From Xylanimicrobium pachnodae JCM 13526 = NBRC 107786 (lineage in GTDB: Bacteria > Actinomycetota > Actinomycetes > Actinomycetales > Cellulomonadaceae), in assembly GCA_001592145.1 (NCBI GenBank), contig BCWJ01000014.1:1-64000 (forward strand): a DNA stretch of 64,000 bases. The letters run 5' to 3'. The notes below the pieces were generated by a model that had not been told where the DNA came from, did not search any database, and saw only the letters and a program-made list of their open reading frames with translations. The first letter of the stretch is position 1, and every line of letters starts with the position of its first letter. Shown one piece after another: positions 9,651-20,300 of this stretch. A program made the translations under genes and the position numbers.

Positions 9651-11528
9651 GTGCCTCCCTCCACCGCCCTGACCGGGTCGCGCACCCGGCGCTCCGCCCA
9701 GCTCGTGTGGCGGGGCATGGCCACCTCACCGCGCACCTACGTGCTCGCCGTGCTCAGCTCCGCCCTGTTCGGCGCGGCCACGGTGGCGGTGTCGCGCGCC
9801 GTGGGCTGGGCCACCGACTCCGTGGTGGTGCCCGCCATCGCCGGGGACCAGGACGCGCAGGGTCGCATCTGGCTGGCCGGGCTCGTGCTCGCTGCCGTGG
9901 CGGTGACCCTCACGATCGGGGTGTGGTGCCGCCGCGTCTGGGCCGGATGGGGGTACGTGGACGTCGGGGCCGCGCATCGCCGCCGCCTCGCGGACGCCTA
10001 CCTGCGCCTTCCCGTGTCCTGGCACCGAGCCCATCCCGCCGGTCAGCTCCTCGCCCACGCGAGCGCCGACGCGGAGGCCGCGACGGGTGTGTTCAACCCC
10101 CTGCCGTTCGCGCTCGGCGTCGTCGTCATGCTCGTGGTGGCCACGGTGATGCTGGTGGCGATCGACCCGTGGCTGGCCCTCGCGGCGCTCGCGATCATCC
10201 CCGCCATGGTGGTGGTCAACCTGGTGTTCCAGCGCCACATGTCCCCGGCGGCGATGACCGCGCAGCGTCTGCGTGGCGAGGTGGCCGACGTCGCCCACGA
10301 GTCGTTCGAGGCGGCCCTGCTGGTCAAGTCGCTCGGTACTGCGGACCGCGAGGAGGAGCGGTTCGCGCAGCGCACCGACGACCTGCGCGCCGCAGCCGTG
10401 CGGGTCGGCTCGATCCGCGCGATCTTCGACCCGGTCATCGACCTGCTGCCCAACCTGGGAACCCTGCTGGTCCTGGGTGTGGGGGCCTGGCGTGCCGCGT
10501 CCGAGGCCGTCGGGACGGGTGACGTGGTCACCGCCGCGTACCTGCTCACGGTCCTGTCGGTGCCGGTGCGCTCGTTCGGCTGGGTGCTGGGCGAGCTGCC
10601 GCGTGGTCTGGTCGGGTACGACCGCATCGCGCAGGTGGTCGACTGCCCCGACGCCCTCGCCCCGGGGCGCAGCGCGCTGCCCGCGGCGGCATCCGGCGCA
10701 ACGGGGTCGCGGGGTATCGCGGCCCGGTTCGACGGCGTCGGCCTGGACGTCCCGGACGCGGCGTCGAACGCGCCGGTCACGCTGCTCGACTCCGTCACGC
10801 TGGACGTTCCCGCGGGCTCCACGGTGGCCGTCGTCGGGGTCACGGGGGCGGGCAAGACCACGCTCGTGTCCCTGCTCGCGCGCCTCATGGACCCCACCCG
10901 CGGGCGGGTGCTGCTCGACGGCACCGACGTGCGCGACCTCGCACCCGGCCAGGTGCCCGCGCACGTCGCCCTCGTCGCCCAGTCGACGTTCGTGTTCGAG
11001 GACACGGTGCGCGCGAACGTCACCCTCGCCGACGAGCAGACGGGCAGCAACGACGCCGACGCCGACGACGGCGACGACACCGAGGCCGGGCGCTACACCG
11101 ACGACGCGGTCTGGGCGGCCCTGCGGCTCGCACGGCTCGACGAGGTGGTGGCCGACCTTCCGGGCGGTCTCGACGCGCCGCTCGGCGAACGGGGCGCCAA
11201 CCTCTCCGGCGGCCAGCGCCAGCGCCTCGCGATCGCCCGCGCACTGGTCCGCGCCCCGCGCCTGCTCGTGCTCGACGACGCCACCTCGGCCGTCGACCCG
11301 CGCATCGAGCAGGAGATCCTGCGCGGCTTCGCAGGCGCCGGCACCACCGTGGTCATGGTCGCCTACCGCATGTCGTCGGTGGCGCTCGCCGACGTCGTGG
11401 TGCACCTCGACGGTGGCCGCGTCGTCGACGTCGGGACGCACGAGCAGCTCCTGGCGCGTGACGCCGGGTACCGCGCCATCGCCCTCGCGTACGAGGAAGA
11501 GACCCGCCGCCGCGAGGAGCTGCGATGA
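9651..11528 (+). CDS. Heterodimeric ABC exporter, half with degenerate ATP site
   Basis: The 625-residue product has an N-terminal six-helix exporter membrane domain (about 30-310) and a C-terminal ATPase domain. Walker A is GVTGAGKTT and the signature is canonical LSGGQ. The Walker B region reads LLVLDDATS, with Asp where the catalytic Glu normally stands, and the switch histidine is replaced by Tyr (VAYRMSS). Its own ATP site is therefore predicted to be non-hydrolytic. An acidic Asp/Glu-rich insertion (about 463-480) lies between the Q-loop and the signature. The GTG start is 3 bases after hisF, and the stop overlaps the next gene by four bases. Substrate unknown; multidrug or lipid-type exporters share this architecture. 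Confidence 0.88.
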   Translation: MPPSTALTGSRTRRSAQLVWRGMATSPRTYVLAVLSSALFGAATVAVSRAVGWATDSVVVPAIAGDQDAQGRIWLAGLVLAAVAVTLTIGVWCRRVWAGWGYVDVGAAHRRRLADAYLRLPVSWHRAHPAGQLLAHASADAEAATGVFNPLPFALGVVVMLVVATVMLVAIDPWLALAALAIIPAMVVVNLVFQRHMSPAAMTAQRLRGEVADVAHESFEAALLVKSLGTADREEERFAQRTDDLRAAAVRVGSIRAIFDPVIDLLPNLGTLLVLGVGAWRAASEAVGTGDVVTAAYLLTVLSVPVRSFGWVLGELPRGLVGYDRIAQVVDCPDALAPGRSALPAAASGATGSRGIAARFDGVGLDVPDAASNAPVTLLDSVTLDVPAGSTVAVVGVTGAGKTTLVSLLARLMDPTRGRVLLDGTDVRDLAPGQVPAHVALVAQSTFVFEDTVRANVTLADEQTGSNDADADDGDDTEAGRYTDDAVWAALRLARLDEVVADLPGGLDAPLGERGANLSGGQRQRLAIARALVRAPRLLVLDDATSAVDPRIEQEILRGFAGAGTTVVMVAYRMSSVALADVVVHLDGGRVVDVGTHEQLLARDAGYRAIALAYEEETRRREELR

Positions 11529-13306
11529 CCGACCGGATCGGCTCCGCCGAGCTGGGTGTCGTCGCGACCCTGCGCCGCGGTGTCGCCGTGAGCCCGCAGA
11601 TCGTGCAGGGCATCGGGTGGACGCTGCTGCTGGCCGTGCTCGCCGCGGGCGGCCGCGTGGTGATCCCGATCGCGGTCCAGCGCACCATCGACGACGGGAT
11701 CCTCGCGGCCGGGGGCCCGGATGCGGGGCGCGTCGCGGAGCTGGCGGGCCTCGCCGCGCTCGCGCTGCTGGTCGCCGGCGTCTGCTCGTCCGCCGTGAAC
11801 GTGCGGCTGGTGCGGCGCACCGAGGCGGGCCTGGCCACCTTGCGCGTGCGCGCGTTCCGGCACGTGCACGACCTGGCGACCCTGACCCAGAACACGGAGC
11901 GGCGCGGCTCGCTGGTCTCGCGCGTCACCAGCGACGTCGACACCATCTCGCTGTTCGTCCAGTGGGGCGGCATCATGCTGCTCGTCTCCACGCTCCAGGT
12001 GATCGTCGCGACCGCGCTCATGGTGAGCTTCTCGTGGCAGCTCACGGTGGTGGTGTGGGTGTGCTTCGTCCCGCTGTTCCTGGTGATGCGGTACGGGCAG
12101 CGGTGGGTCGCTGCCCGGTACACGGTGGTGCGAGAGCGCATGGGCGGGATGCTCGCCGCGATCTCCGAGGCCGTGGTGGGCGCGGAGACCGTGCGCGCCT
12201 ACGGCATCGCCGCGCGCACGGGGGCCCGTGTCGACCGGTCCATCGAGGCGTTGCGGATGGCCCAGGGCCGTGCGCAGGTGCTGGTGGCCACCACGTTCTC
12301 GAGCGGCACCCTCATGTCCAACCTGGCGCTCGCCGTCGTCGTCGTGGTGGGGGCGCGGCTGGGGGTGGCCGGGGAGCTCAGCGCGGGCCAGGTGGTCGCG
12401 TTCCTCTTCCTGGTCCAGCTCTTCACCGGCCCGGTGCAGATGGCCACCGAGATCCTCAACGAGCTGCAGAACGCCGTCGCGGGGTGGCGGCGGGTGCTCG
12501 GCGTCATCGAGACCACGGTGGAGGTGGTCGAGGCGCCCGACGCCGTCGCCTCCCCGCGAGGGCACGCGCAGGTCTCGCTGCGCGGCGTGCGCTTCGCCTA
12601 TCCGGGCGGCCCGGACGTGCTCCACGGCGTCGACCTGGACCTGCCTGCGCGGGCCAAGGTCGCGGTGGTGGGCCAGACGGGTTCCGGCAAGACGACCATC
12701 GCCAAGCTGGTCACGCGCCTCATGGACCCCACCGAGGGCGCCGTGCTGCTCGACGGCGCCGACCTGCGTGCGCTGACCCTCACGTCCCTGGGCGACCGGG
12801 TGGTGCTGGTGCCGCAGGAAGGCTTCCTGTTCGACGGCACGGTGCTCGACAACGCCGCCTACGGCCTGCGCGGGCCAGGCGGTGACCCGCGCAGGCGCGT
12901 GCTGGAGGCGTTCGCCGAGCTGGGCCTCACCGACTGGCTGGCCGACCTGCCGCACGGCGTCGACACGCCCGTGGGGCAGCGCGGGGAGGCGCTGAGCGCG
13001 GGGGAGCGGCAGCTCGTCGCCATCGCGCGTGCCTACCTCGCGGCGCCCGACCTGCTGGTGCTGGACGAGGCGACGTCGGCGGTGGACCCGGCCACCGAGG
13101 TGCGCATCGCGCGCGCCCTCGACTCGCTGACGGCCGGCCGCTCGACCATCACCATCGCGCACCGGCTCTCGACCGCCGAGGCGAGCGACCTCGTCGTCGT
13201 CGTCCACGCGGGACGGGTGGCCGAGGTGGGCACGCACGCCGAGCTCGCGGCGGCTGACGGCGTGTACGCGCGCATGCACGCCGCCTGGGTGGCCCAGACC
13301 CGGTGA
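11525..13306 (+). CDS. Heterodimeric ABC exporter, catalytic half
   Basis: The 593-residue product pairs with the preceding one. It has the exporter membrane domain (about 25-310) and an ATPase domain with Walker A GQTGSGKTT, a normal Walker B (LLVLDEATS) and switch His (IAHRLS). Its signature is the atypical LSAGE. In a head-to-tail dimer this LSAGE faces the degenerate Walker site of the partner, while its intact Walker site faces the partner's LSGGQ. That gives one dead and one active ATP site, the classic asymmetric arrangement. The start overlaps the upstream stop (ATGA), so both halves are translated together. Confidence 0.9.
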   Translation: MTDRIGSAELGVVATLRRGVAVSPQIVQGIGWTLLLAVLAAGGRVVIPIAVQRTIDDGILAAGGPDAGRVAELAGLAALALLVAGVCSSAVNVRLVRRTEAGLATLRVRAFRHVHDLATLTQNTERRGSLVSRVTSDVDTISLFVQWGGIMLLVSTLQVIVATALMVSFSWQLTVVVWVCFVPLFLVMRYGQRWVAARYTVVRERMGGMLAAISEAVVGAETVRAYGIAARTGARVDRSIEALRMAQGRAQVLVATTFSSGTLMSNLALAVVVVVGARLGVAGELSAGQVVAFLFLVQLFTGPVQMATEILNELQNAVAGWRRVLGVIETTVEVVEAPDAVASPRGHAQVSLRGVRFAYPGGPDVLHGVDLDLPARAKVAVVGQTGSGKTTIAKLVTRLMDPTEGAVLLDGADLRALTLTSLGDRVVLVPQEGFLFDGTVLDNAAYGLRGPGGDPRRRVLEAFAELGLTDWLADLPHGVDTPVGQRGEALSAGERQLVAIARAYLAAPDLLVLDEATSAVDPATEVRIARALDSLTAGRSTITIAHRLSTAEASDLVVVVHAGRVAEVGTHAELAAADGVYARMHAAWVAQTR

Positions 13307-13372
13307 CCGCCGGGCGTGCTCGGCGCGTGGAACGAGGTCGGCCCTGCCCGGTGGGCATGGAAGGATGAGCGC

Positions 13373-13774
13373 GTGGCTGACTCCCAGAACCTCGCGCTGG
13401 ACCCGGCGATCGCCGGACGCCTCAAGCGGGACGACCAGGGTCTCGTCGCGGCGATCATCCAGCAGCACGACACGGGTGACGTGCTGATGCTCGGCTGGAT
13501 GGACGACGAGGCACTGCGTCGCACGCTGACCTCGGGCCGAGTGACCTTCTGGTCGCGCTCGCGCCGCGAGTACTGGCGCAAGGGCGACACGTCGGGCCAC
13601 GTGCAGCACGTGAGGTCCGTGGCGATCGACTGCGACGGCGACGCCCTGCTCGTCCGGGTGGACCAGGTGGGCGCGGCCTGCCACACGGGCGCCCGGACCT
13701 GCTTCCTCGCGGGCGGAGACCTGCCCGCCGTGGTCGGCGAGCGGACGGACGCGACCTCGGAGGGCGGCCGATGA
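13373..13774 (+). CDS. hisI: Phosphoribosyl-AMP cyclohydrolase HisI
   Basis: HisI opens the adenine ring of phosphoribosyl-AMP, the third step of histidine synthesis. The 133-residue product carries the family core: [29 protein letters not shown], the metal-binding DCDGD, and the Cys residues of [10 protein letters not shown] that bind zinc. There is no fused HisE pyrophosphohydrolase domain. The GTG at 13373 has AAGGA 8 bases upstream. The gene overlaps trpE by four bases (ATGA), so histidine and tryptophan genes are transcriptionally joined here. Confidence 0.95.
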   Translation: MADSQNLALDPAIAGRLKRDDQGLVAAIIQQHDTGDVLMLGWMDDEALRRTLTSGRVTFWSRSRREYWRKGDTSGHVQHVRSVAIDCDGDALLVRVDQVGAACHTGARTCFLAGGDLPAVVGERTDATSEGGR

Positions 13775-15306
13775 GTGCGCTGCCCTGGGGCGAGACGTCG
13801 CCCGCCCTCGACGACTTCCGTGGGCTTGCCGCCGCGGGGCGCCGCGTCATCCCCGTGGTGCGGCGCGTCCTCGCTGACGACACGACGCCGGTGGGCATCT
13901 ACCGCACGCTCGCGCACGGGGTGCCGGGGTCGTTCATCCTGGAGTCTGCCGACTCGTCGGGCGCCTGGGCGCGGTGGTCGTTCGTGGGCGTGGCGTCGCG
14001 CGCACAGCTCGTCTCGCGGGACGGGCAGGCGCAGTGGAGCGGAGACGTCCCGGCGGGCATCCCGGCCTCGGGCGACGTCGTCGACGTGCTGGAGCGGGCG
14101 CTCGACATCCTGCGCACCGAGCCGGTGCCCGGTCTGCCGCCCTTCACCGGCGGCATGGCGGGCGTTCTGGGCTGGGACATCGTGCGGCACTGGGAACCCA
14201 CGCTGCCCGCCACCGCGCCGGACGAGCTCGGGGCGCCCGAGCTCGCGCTGTGCCTGGCCACCGACCTGGTCGCGATCGACCACCACTCGGGCTCCGTGTG
14301 GCTCATCGCGAACGCCATCAACATGGACGACACGGACGAGCGCGTCGACTGGGCGCACGCCGACGCCGTCGCCCGGCTCGACGCGCTGGAGGCACGGCTC
14401 GCGGCGGGCGGTCCGCGCGTGACCACGGTGCTGGACCCGGCGGCGGCCGAGCCGGAGCTGGAGTTCCGCTCGACGCGTGCCGAGTTCGAGGCCGCCGTGG
14501 AGGAGGGCCGGGTCGCGATCCGTGACGGCGAGGTGTTCCAGGTGGTGCTCTCGCAACGCCTGGACCTCGAGTGCCCTGCCGACCCGCTGGACGTGTACCG
14601 GGCGCTGCGCACCATCAACCCGTCGCCGTACATGTACTTCTTCCAGCTCAGCGACGCGGACGGCGGCACGTTCCACGTCGTCGGCTCCAGCCCGGAGACC
14701 CTCGTGAAGGTCGACGCCGGGCACGTGACCACGTACCCCATCGCGGGGTCGCGGCCGCGGGGCGCCACGGTGGAGGAGGACGTCGCGCTCGGCGAGGGCC
14801 TCCTGGAGGACCCCAAGGAGCTGTCCGAGCACGTCATGCTCGTGGACCTCTCCCGCAACGACCTGGTCAAGGTGTGCGAGCCCACCTCGGTCGAGGTGGT
14901 CGAGTTCATGAAGCTGCGGCGGTTCAGCCACATCATGCACCTGTGCTCCACGGTGGTCGGGACGTTGCGCCCGGGCCGTACCGCCTTGCAGACCCTCAAG
15001 GCGACGTTCCCCGCGGGCACCCTGTCCGGGGCGCCGAAGCCGCGCGCCATCGCCCTGATCGATGCGCTGGAGCCCGCGTCGCGTGGCATCTACGGCGGCA
15101 CCGTCGGCTACTTCGACTTCGGCGGCAACCTGGACATGGCCATCGCGATCCGCACGGCGTTCCTGCGTGAGGGCCGCGCCTCGGTCCAGGCGGGTGGCGG
15201 GATCGTCGCCGACTCGGTACCCGCCCTGGAGTACGAGGAGTCGCGGAACAAAGCGGCGGCCGCCGTGCGGGCGGTCCAGCTCGCCGCGAGGTTCACCGCA
15301 CTGTGA
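13771..15306 (+). CDS. trpE: Anthranilate synthase component I TrpE
   Basis: TrpE converts chorismate and ammonia into anthranilate with the TrpG amidotransferase. The 511-residue product has the feedback-site segment LLESAD-like ([10 protein letters not shown]), and the chorismate-binding core with [24 protein letters not shown] and [12 protein letters not shown]. The final residues carry [10 protein letters not shown], typical of the family. No trpG or trpD is found in the window, so the pathway is split. The start overlaps hisI, and the stop overlaps the following membrane protein gene (GTGA). Confidence 0.95.
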   Translation: MSALPWGETSPALDDFRGLAAAGRRVIPVVRRVLADDTTPVGIYRTLAHGVPGSFILESADSSGAWARWSFVGVASRAQLVSRDGQAQWSGDVPAGIPASGDVVDVLERALDILRTEPVPGLPPFTGGMAGVLGWDIVRHWEPTLPATAPDELGAPELALCLATDLVAIDHHSGSVWLIANAINMDDTDERVDWAHADAVARLDALEARLAAGGPRVTTVLDPAAAEPELEFRSTRAEFEAAVEEGRVAIRDGEVFQVVLSQRLDLECPADPLDVYRALRTINPSPYMYFFQLSDADGGTFHVVGSSPETLVKVDAGHVTTYPIAGSRPRGATVEEDVALGEGLLEDPKELSEHVMLVDLSRNDLVKVCEPTSVEVVEFMKLRRFSHIMHLCSTVVGTLRPGRTALQTLKATFPAGTLSGAPKPRAIALIDALEPASRGIYGGTVGYFDFGGNLDMAIAIRTAFLREGRASVQAGGGIVADSVPALEYEESRNKAAAAVRAVQLAARFTAL

Positions 15307-15971
15307 GCAGCTCTTCGCACGGCACGGTCAGTGCCGCCACCACCGCCGGCCGGGGGGCGGGGCTCACCCGCGCTCGTTCCGCGCTGCTCCTGATCGCCCT
15401 GGGCGTCGCGACCCTGGCCGCCGCCGGGCCGGCGTGGGTGCGCGCGCAGACGGCGACCGCGCTGGACCCCGCCGTGGACGTCGCGGTGACGGGAGGTAGC
15501 GCCGCGCCCGCCGTCGACGCGGCGGGGTTCGTGATCATCGCGGCGGGCCTCGCGCTCGCGCTCGTGGGACCCGCTGCCCGCTGGGTGGTGCTCGCCGCCG
15601 CCGCCGGGGCGGGCAGCCTGGTCTCCTTCTCCGCCGTCTCGGTCGCGCTCCGGCCCGACGGCGTCGCCGCGGCGGGGGCGGGGGAGGTCGCCGGGGTGAC
15701 GGACCTCACCGGGCCGGTCACGGTGACCGCCTGGCCGTGGGTCTGCGCGGCGGTGGGGCTCCTCGTCCTGGGTGCGGCCGCCACCGTGGCCGTGCTCGCC
15801 CGCCGCTGGCCCACGTCGTCGTCGCGGCACGAACGTGCCGACGCCCCGAGCGTCCCGTCCCCGAGCCGAACGGCCGTCCAGAGCGCGGGCCACGACGCCC
15901 CGGTCGACAGTCACGAGGCGTGGGATGCACTGACCCGCGGCGCGGATCCGACGGCGACGACGGACCGCTAG
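15303..15971 (+). CDS. Trp-region conserved membrane protein
   Basis: The 222-residue product belongs to the trp-linked actinobacterial membrane protein family found directly after trpE. It shows four hydrophobic segments (about 24-44, 70-88, 92-112, 146-166), an external loop rich in Ala/Val, and a hydrophilic Ser/Arg tail of 50 residues. The GTG start overlaps the trpE stop by four bases. The function of the family is not known; tight conservation of position suggests a link to tryptophan synthesis or transport. Confidence 0.8.
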   Translation: MSSSSHGTVSAATTAGRGAGLTRARSALLLIALGVATLAAAGPAWVRAQTATALDPAVDVAVTGGSAAPAVDAAGFVIIAAGLALALVGPAARWVVLAAAAGAGSLVSFSAVSVALRPDGVAAAGAGEVAGVTDLTGPVTVTAWPWVCAAVGLLVLGAAATVAVLARRWPTSSSRHERADAPSVPSPSRTAVQSAGHDAPVDSHEAWDALTRGADPTATTDR

Positions 15972-16017
15972 GCTGACCCTGCAGTACACGTTCATTAGTG
16001 AGAGGCATCACCACGCC

Positions 16018-16293
16018 ATGGCCGAGAACACCACCGAGACCGCCGGCTCCGCCCGCGACTACCTCCCGGACGCCGCCCCGTTCCACAACGAGGGCAAGAC
16101 GCTGGCTTCCTGGGTCGCGATGATCGGGGTGACGGTCGGGGCGATCATCATCGCCGGTGGGTCCCTGGCCCCGACGCTGTGGCTCATCATCGTGGGGGCC
16201 GTCGTGATCGTCGGATCGCTGATCGCCGGTGCGGTGCTCCGTTCCCTGGGCCACGGCCAGCCGCGCCCCTCGGCACGGGAGCCGCGCGCATGA
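16018..16293 (+). CDS. Small HGxxPAAW-type membrane protein
   Basis: The 91-residue product has two hydrophobic helices (about 32-50 and 53-73) after a polar N-terminus. The segment [11 protein letters not shown] lies where the family usually has HGxTPAAW, so the motif is recognisable but diverged (HN instead of HG, S instead of A). Genes of this family sit between the trp membrane protein gene and trpC in many actinobacteria, as here. A GAGAGG ribosome site precedes the ATG, and the stop overlaps trpC by four bases. Its role is unknown. Confidence 0.75.
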   Translation: MAENTTETAGSARDYLPDAAPFHNEGKTLASWVAMIGVTVGAIIIAGGSLAPTLWLIIVGAVVIVGSLIAGAVLRSLGHGQPRPSAREPRA

Positions 16294-17114
16294 CGGTCCT
16301 CGAGGGGATCATCGCGGGGGTCCGGGAGGATCTCGCCGCCCGCCAGGCCCGCACCACCCTGGACGAGCTCAAGACGCGCGCCGCGCATGCGCCCGGTGCG
16401 CTCGAGGTGGTCTCGCGCCTGCGCAAGCAGGAGTCGGTCGCGGTGATCGCCGAGGTCAAGCGGTCCAGCCCGTCCAAGGGCGCGCTCGCACAGATCGCGG
16501 ACCCGGCCGCGCTGGCCGCCGAGTACGCGTCCGGCGGGGCGTCGGTCATCTCGGTGCTCACCGAGGAGCGCCGGTTCGGCGGGTCGCTCGACGACCTCGA
16601 TGCGGTGCGCTCCCGCGTGGACGTGCCCGTGCTGCGCAAGGACTTCGTGGTCACGCCCTACCAGGTGTGGGAGGCGCGCGCGCACGGCGCCGACGTCGTC
16701 CTGCTCATCGTGGCCGCGCTCGAGCAGACGGTGCTGGAGTCCCTCATCGAGCGCGTGCACTCGCTGAGCATGACGGCGCTGGTCGAGGCCCACACGGCGG
16801 ATGAGGTGCGGCGCGCGCTCGACGCCGGGGCACGGGTGGTCGGCGTCAACGCGCGTAACCTCAAGACGCTCGAGGTGGACCGGAGCACGTTCGCGCGCCT
16901 GGCCCCCCTCGTCCCTGACGACGTCGTCCGTGTCGCTGAGTCCGGCGTGCGCGGCCCGCGCGACGTCATGGACTACGCGCGTGCGGGCGCCCATGCCGTC
17001 CTGGTCGGAGAGGCGCTCGTGACCGGCGAGGCACCACGCAGCTCGGTGGCCGAGCTGGTGGCGGCCGGGCAGCACCCGTCGCTGTGGTCGGTGCGACCGG
17101 CGGCGCAGCCCTGA
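16290..17114 (+). CDS. trpC: Indole-3-glycerol phosphate synthase TrpC
   Basis: TrpC closes the indole ring from CdRP. The 274-residue TIM-barrel protein has the family signature [12 protein letters not shown] with the catalytic lysine, the second lysine in VLRKDF, and the phosphate-binding VAESGVRG and VLVGEALV strands. It is a monofunctional TrpC with no fused TrpF. The start overlaps the small membrane protein gene (ATGA), which supports co-translation. trpB follows after 47 bases. Confidence 0.95.
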   Translation: MTVLEGIIAGVREDLAARQARTTLDELKTRAAHAPGALEVVSRLRKQESVAVIAEVKRSSPSKGALAQIADPAALAAEYASGGASVISVLTEERRFGGSLDDLDAVRSRVDVPVLRKDFVVTPYQVWEARAHGADVVLLIVAALEQTVLESLIERVHSLSMTALVEAHTADEVRRALDAGARVVGVNARNLKTLEVDRSTFARLAPLVPDDVVRVAESGVRGPRDVMDYARAGAHAVLVGEALVTGEAPRSSVAELVAAGQHPSLWSVRPAAQP

Positions 17115-17161
17115 CACCGCGCAGCCCGAGCCGAGCCGTCCTGAAGATCCGAAAGGCTGAC

Positions 17162-18460
17162 GTGAACGACGAACACCCGCTGAGTGATGCGCTGACGGGG
17201 ACCCTGGCCCACCAGGTGCTGGGCCGCCTCTCGGAACAGCCCGGCCCCTACTTCGGGGAGTTCGGCGGGCGGTGGGTGCCCGAGGCGCTCATCGCCGCGC
17301 TCGACGAGCTCGAGACGGAGTACCGCAAGGCGATGGCCGACCCGGCCTACGTCGCCGAGCTGAACCGCCTGCACCGCGACTACGTGGGCCGCCCGTCGCC
17401 GCTCACGGAGGTGACCCGGTTCGCGCAGCACTGCGGTGGCGAGGCCGGCAACCGGGTGTTCCTCAAGCGCGAGGACCTCAACCACACCGGATCCCACAAG
17501 ATCAACAACGTGCTGGGACAGGCGTTGCTCGTCAAGCGGATGGGCAAGACCCGGGTCATCGCCGAGACGGGCGCGGGGCAGCATGGCGTCGCCACGGCGA
17601 CGGCGGCGGCACTGCTCGACCTCGACTGCGTGATCTACATGGGGGAGGAGGACACGCGGCGCCAGGCGCTCAACGTGGCCCGCATGCGGCTGCTCGGCGC
17701 GCAGGTCGTCCCGGTGACCATCGGCCAGCGCACCCTCAAGGACGCGATCAACGAGGCGTTGCGCGACTGGGTGGCGAACGTGGAGACCACGCACTACCTG
17801 CTCGGCACCGTCACCGGCCCGCACCCGTTCCCCGAGATGGTCCGCGAGCTGCACAAGGTCATCGGTGAGGAGGCCCGCGAACAGATCCTCGAGCGCGTCG
17901 GCCGTCTGCCCGACGTGCTGGCGGCCTGCGTGGGCGGCGGCTCCAACGCCCTGGGGCTGTTCAACGCGTTCCTCGACGATCCCGACGTCGCGCTGTTCGG
18001 GTTCGAGGCAGGCGGCGAGGGCATCGAGTCCGGGCGGCACGCCGCCCGGTTCAGCGGCGGTGCCCCCGGCGTGCTGCACGGGGCGCGCTCCTACCTGCTC
18101 CAGGACGACGACGGCCAGACGCTGCCGAGCCACTCGGTGAGTGCGGGCCTCGACTATCCCAGCGTGGGCCCCGCGCACTCGTGGTTGCACGACCTCGGCC
18201 GGGCCACCTACCGGCCCGTCACCGACGTCGAGGCCATGGACGCGTTCCAGGTGCTGTGCCGTACCGAGGGCATCATCCCTGCCATCGAGTCGGCGCACGC
18301 CCTGGCCGGGGCCATCCAGGTGGGCACCGAGCTGGCGGCCGCGGGCAAGCGGGATCAGGTGATCCTGGTCAACCTCTCGGGCCGCGGGGACAAGGACGTG
18401 GCGACGGCGGCCAAATGGTTCGGGCTGCTGGACGGCGAGACCTCCGAGGGGGACCAGTGA
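17162..18460 (+). CDS. trpB: Tryptophan synthase beta chain TrpB
   Basis: TrpB joins indole and serine with pyridoxal phosphate. The 432-residue product carries [13 protein letters not shown] at the N-terminus and the PLP lysine K113 in HTGSHKINN. The phosphate-binding glycine loop reads [10 protein letters not shown]. The GTG at 17162 has GAAAGG upstream and gives the usual length; an earlier in-frame start would overlap trpC. The stop overlaps the trpA start by four bases (GTGA). Confidence 0.96.
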   Translation: MNDEHPLSDALTGTLAHQVLGRLSEQPGPYFGEFGGRWVPEALIAALDELETEYRKAMADPAYVAELNRLHRDYVGRPSPLTEVTRFAQHCGGEAGNRVFLKREDLNHTGSHKINNVLGQALLVKRMGKTRVIAETGAGQHGVATATAAALLDLDCVIYMGEEDTRRQALNVARMRLLGAQVVPVTIGQRTLKDAINEALRDWVANVETTHYLLGTVTGPHPFPEMVRELHKVIGEEAREQILERVGRLPDVLAACVGGGSNALGLFNAFLDDPDVALFGFEAGGEGIESGRHAARFSGGAPGVLHGARSYLLQDDDGQTLPSHSVSAGLDYPSVGPAHSWLHDLGRATYRPVTDVEAMDAFQVLCRTEGIIPAIESAHALAGAIQVGTELAAAGKRDQVILVNLSGRGDKDVATAAKWFGLLDGETSEGDQ

Positions 18461-19287
18461 GCATCACCGTGACGTCGCAGACCGCCGCTCTGCTCGATGC
18501 CGTGGGCGCGCAGGGCCGCCCGGCCCTGATGGGCTACCTGCCGGTCGGGTTCCCGACCGTGGACCGGTCGATCGAGGCGATCTGCGCGGCGATCGACGCG
18601 GGCCTCGACATCGTCGAGCTCGGCCTGCCCTACACGGACCCGGTCATGGACGGCCCTGTCATCCAGCGGGCCGCCGAGCAGGCGCTCGCCGCGGGGACCC
18701 GCACCGCCGACGTGTTCCGGGTGGTCGAGGCGCTCAAGGCGCACGCACCGCACGTGCCGGTGCTGATCATGAGCTACTGGAACCTGGTGCTGAAGTACGG
18801 CGTGGACGCCTTCGCGCGGGACCTGGCGGGCGTCGGCGGTGCGGGCATCATCACGCCCGACCTGATCCCGGACGAGGGGCGCGAGTGGATCGCCGCCGCG
18901 GACGAGCACGGCCTGGACCGCGTGTTCCTGGTCGCTCCCAGCTCGACGCCGGAGCGCCTGCAGCTCACCGCGCGCGCCTCACGCGGCTTCGTGTACGCCG
19001 CGTCGACGATGGGCGTGACGGGGCTGCGCGACGAGGTGGGTGCCCAGGCCCGCCGCCTGGTGGCGGACACGCGCGCCGCGGGTGCCGAGCACGTGTGCGT
19101 CGGCCTCGGCGTGTCCACCGAGGATCAGGCGGCAGAGGTGGGTGCGTATGCCGACGGCGTCATCGTCGGCACGGCCTTCGTACGGCCGCTGCAGGGTGAC
19201 GTCGCCTGGGCGGAGCGGCTCGACAACCTGCAGGCCGTGACGGAGAAGCTCGCCGCGGGCGTCGCCCGAGCCAGGAAGGACGCCTGA
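18457..19287 (+). CDS. trpA: Tryptophan synthase alpha chain TrpA
   Basis: TrpA cleaves indole-3-glycerol phosphate to indole and channels indole to TrpB. The 276-residue TIM barrel has its catalytic residues in [16 protein letters not shown]54 and D65. VLIMSYWN and the GVTG phosphate loop are also present. The stop shares one base with the lgt start (TGATG), which places lgt in the same transcript. Confidence 0.95.
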   Translation: MSITVTSQTAALLDAVGAQGRPALMGYLPVGFPTVDRSIEAICAAIDAGLDIVELGLPYTDPVMDGPVIQRAAEQALAAGTRTADVFRVVEALKAHAPHVPVLIMSYWNLVLKYGVDAFARDLAGVGGAGIITPDLIPDEGREWIAAADEHGLDRVFLVAPSSTPERLQLTARASRGFVYAASTMGVTGLRDEVGAQARRLVADTRAAGAEHVCVGLGVSTEDQAAEVGAYADGVIVGTAFVRPLQGDVAWAERLDNLQAVTEKLAAGVARARKDA

Positions 19288-20195
19288 TGCTCCCGCTCCG
19301 GATTCCGAGCCCGTCCCAGGGGGTGTGGCACCTCGGCGCGCTCCCGATCCGCGCGTACGCCATCGCGATCCTGGTGGGCATCGTCGCCGCGGTGTTCATC
19401 GCGATCCGCCGTTTCACGCGGAGGACGGAGGGCGGGACGGCGGACGACGTCCTGGAGATCACGTTCTGGGCCGTCCCGTTCGGGATCATCGGTGGACGCA
19501 TCTACCACGTCATTACGACTCCCGGCCCGTACTTCGGGGAGGGCGGCGACCCGATCCGGGCGCTGTTCATCTGGGAGGGCGGCCTGGGCATCTGGGGCGC
19601 CATCGCCCTGGGCGCGGTCGGTGCCTGGATCGGGTGCCGACGCCAGAACATCCGGTTCGCCGTGTTCGCCGACGCCGTCGCACCCGGTCTCCTCGTGGCA
19701 CAGGCGATCGGACGCCTCGGCAACTGGTTCAACCAGGAGCTCTACGGGGCGCCCACCGACCTGCCCTGGGGCCTCGCGATCGATCCCCAGCACCTGGTGA
19801 CCGACCCGGCCACCGGCCAGGCGTTCGCCGAGGGCACGCTGTTCCATCCCACGTTCCTGTACGAGCTGATCTGGAACCTGGCTGCGGCCGCCCTTCTCCT
19901 CTGGCTGGACCGGCGGTTCCGGCTCGGTCACAGTCGCGTATTCTGGGCCTACGTCACGCTCTACACCCTGGGGCGTGGCTGGATCGAGATGCTGCGGATC
20001 GACACCGCCCAGCACGTCCTGGGCCTCCGGCTCAACGTCTGGACGTCGATCCTGGTGTTCATCGGTGGTGTGGTCGCATTCGTCCTCATCGGGCGGCTGC
20101 GGCACGGACGGGAACAGGACGCCCGGCGTTCGGTACCCGCTGAGAAGGACCGTGAGGCAGCCGGACAAGACCCCGCACCGGAAGCCAGCGCCTGA
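19287..20195 (+). CDS. lgt: Prolipoprotein diacylglyceryl transferase Lgt
   Basis: Lgt transfers diacylglycerol from phosphatidylglycerol to the lipobox cysteine of prolipoproteins in the membrane. The 302-residue product has seven hydrophobic segments and the family signature GRLGNWFNQELYG near residues 142-154, plus the essential-histidine region near IRAYAIAI. A hydrophilic Arg/Glu-rich tail of about 35 residues follows the last helix. A client in this window is the FKBP lipoprotein. Position after trpA is common in actinobacteria. Confidence 0.95.
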   Translation: MLPLRIPSPSQGVWHLGALPIRAYAIAILVGIVAAVFIAIRRFTRRTEGGTADDVLEITFWAVPFGIIGGRIYHVITTPGPYFGEGGDPIRALFIWEGGLGIWGAIALGAVGAWIGCRRQNIRFAVFADAVAPGLLVAQAIGRLGNWFNQELYGAPTDLPWGLAIDPQHLVTDPATGQAFAEGTLFHPTFLYELIWNLAAAALLLWLDRRFRLGHSRVFWAYVTLYTLGRGWIEMLRIDTAQHVLGLRLNVWTSILVFIGGVVAFVLIGRLRHGREQDARRSVPAEKDREAAGQDPAPEASA

Positions 20196-20300
20196 CCATG
20201 TGCCCGTGATCCGGGCTCGCGAACCCAGGGCCGACGACGTCCCGCCAAACAGACGAGGAAGTCGTGCCCAGCAGTGGGTGCGTGGGGAAGGACGGTGTCG

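Noticed and set aside
13373-19287. Tryptophan attenuator or T-box for the trp genes
   Set aside because: trpE overlaps hisI, so no leader exists there, and the short gaps before later trp genes lack Trp codon runs or T-box sequence.
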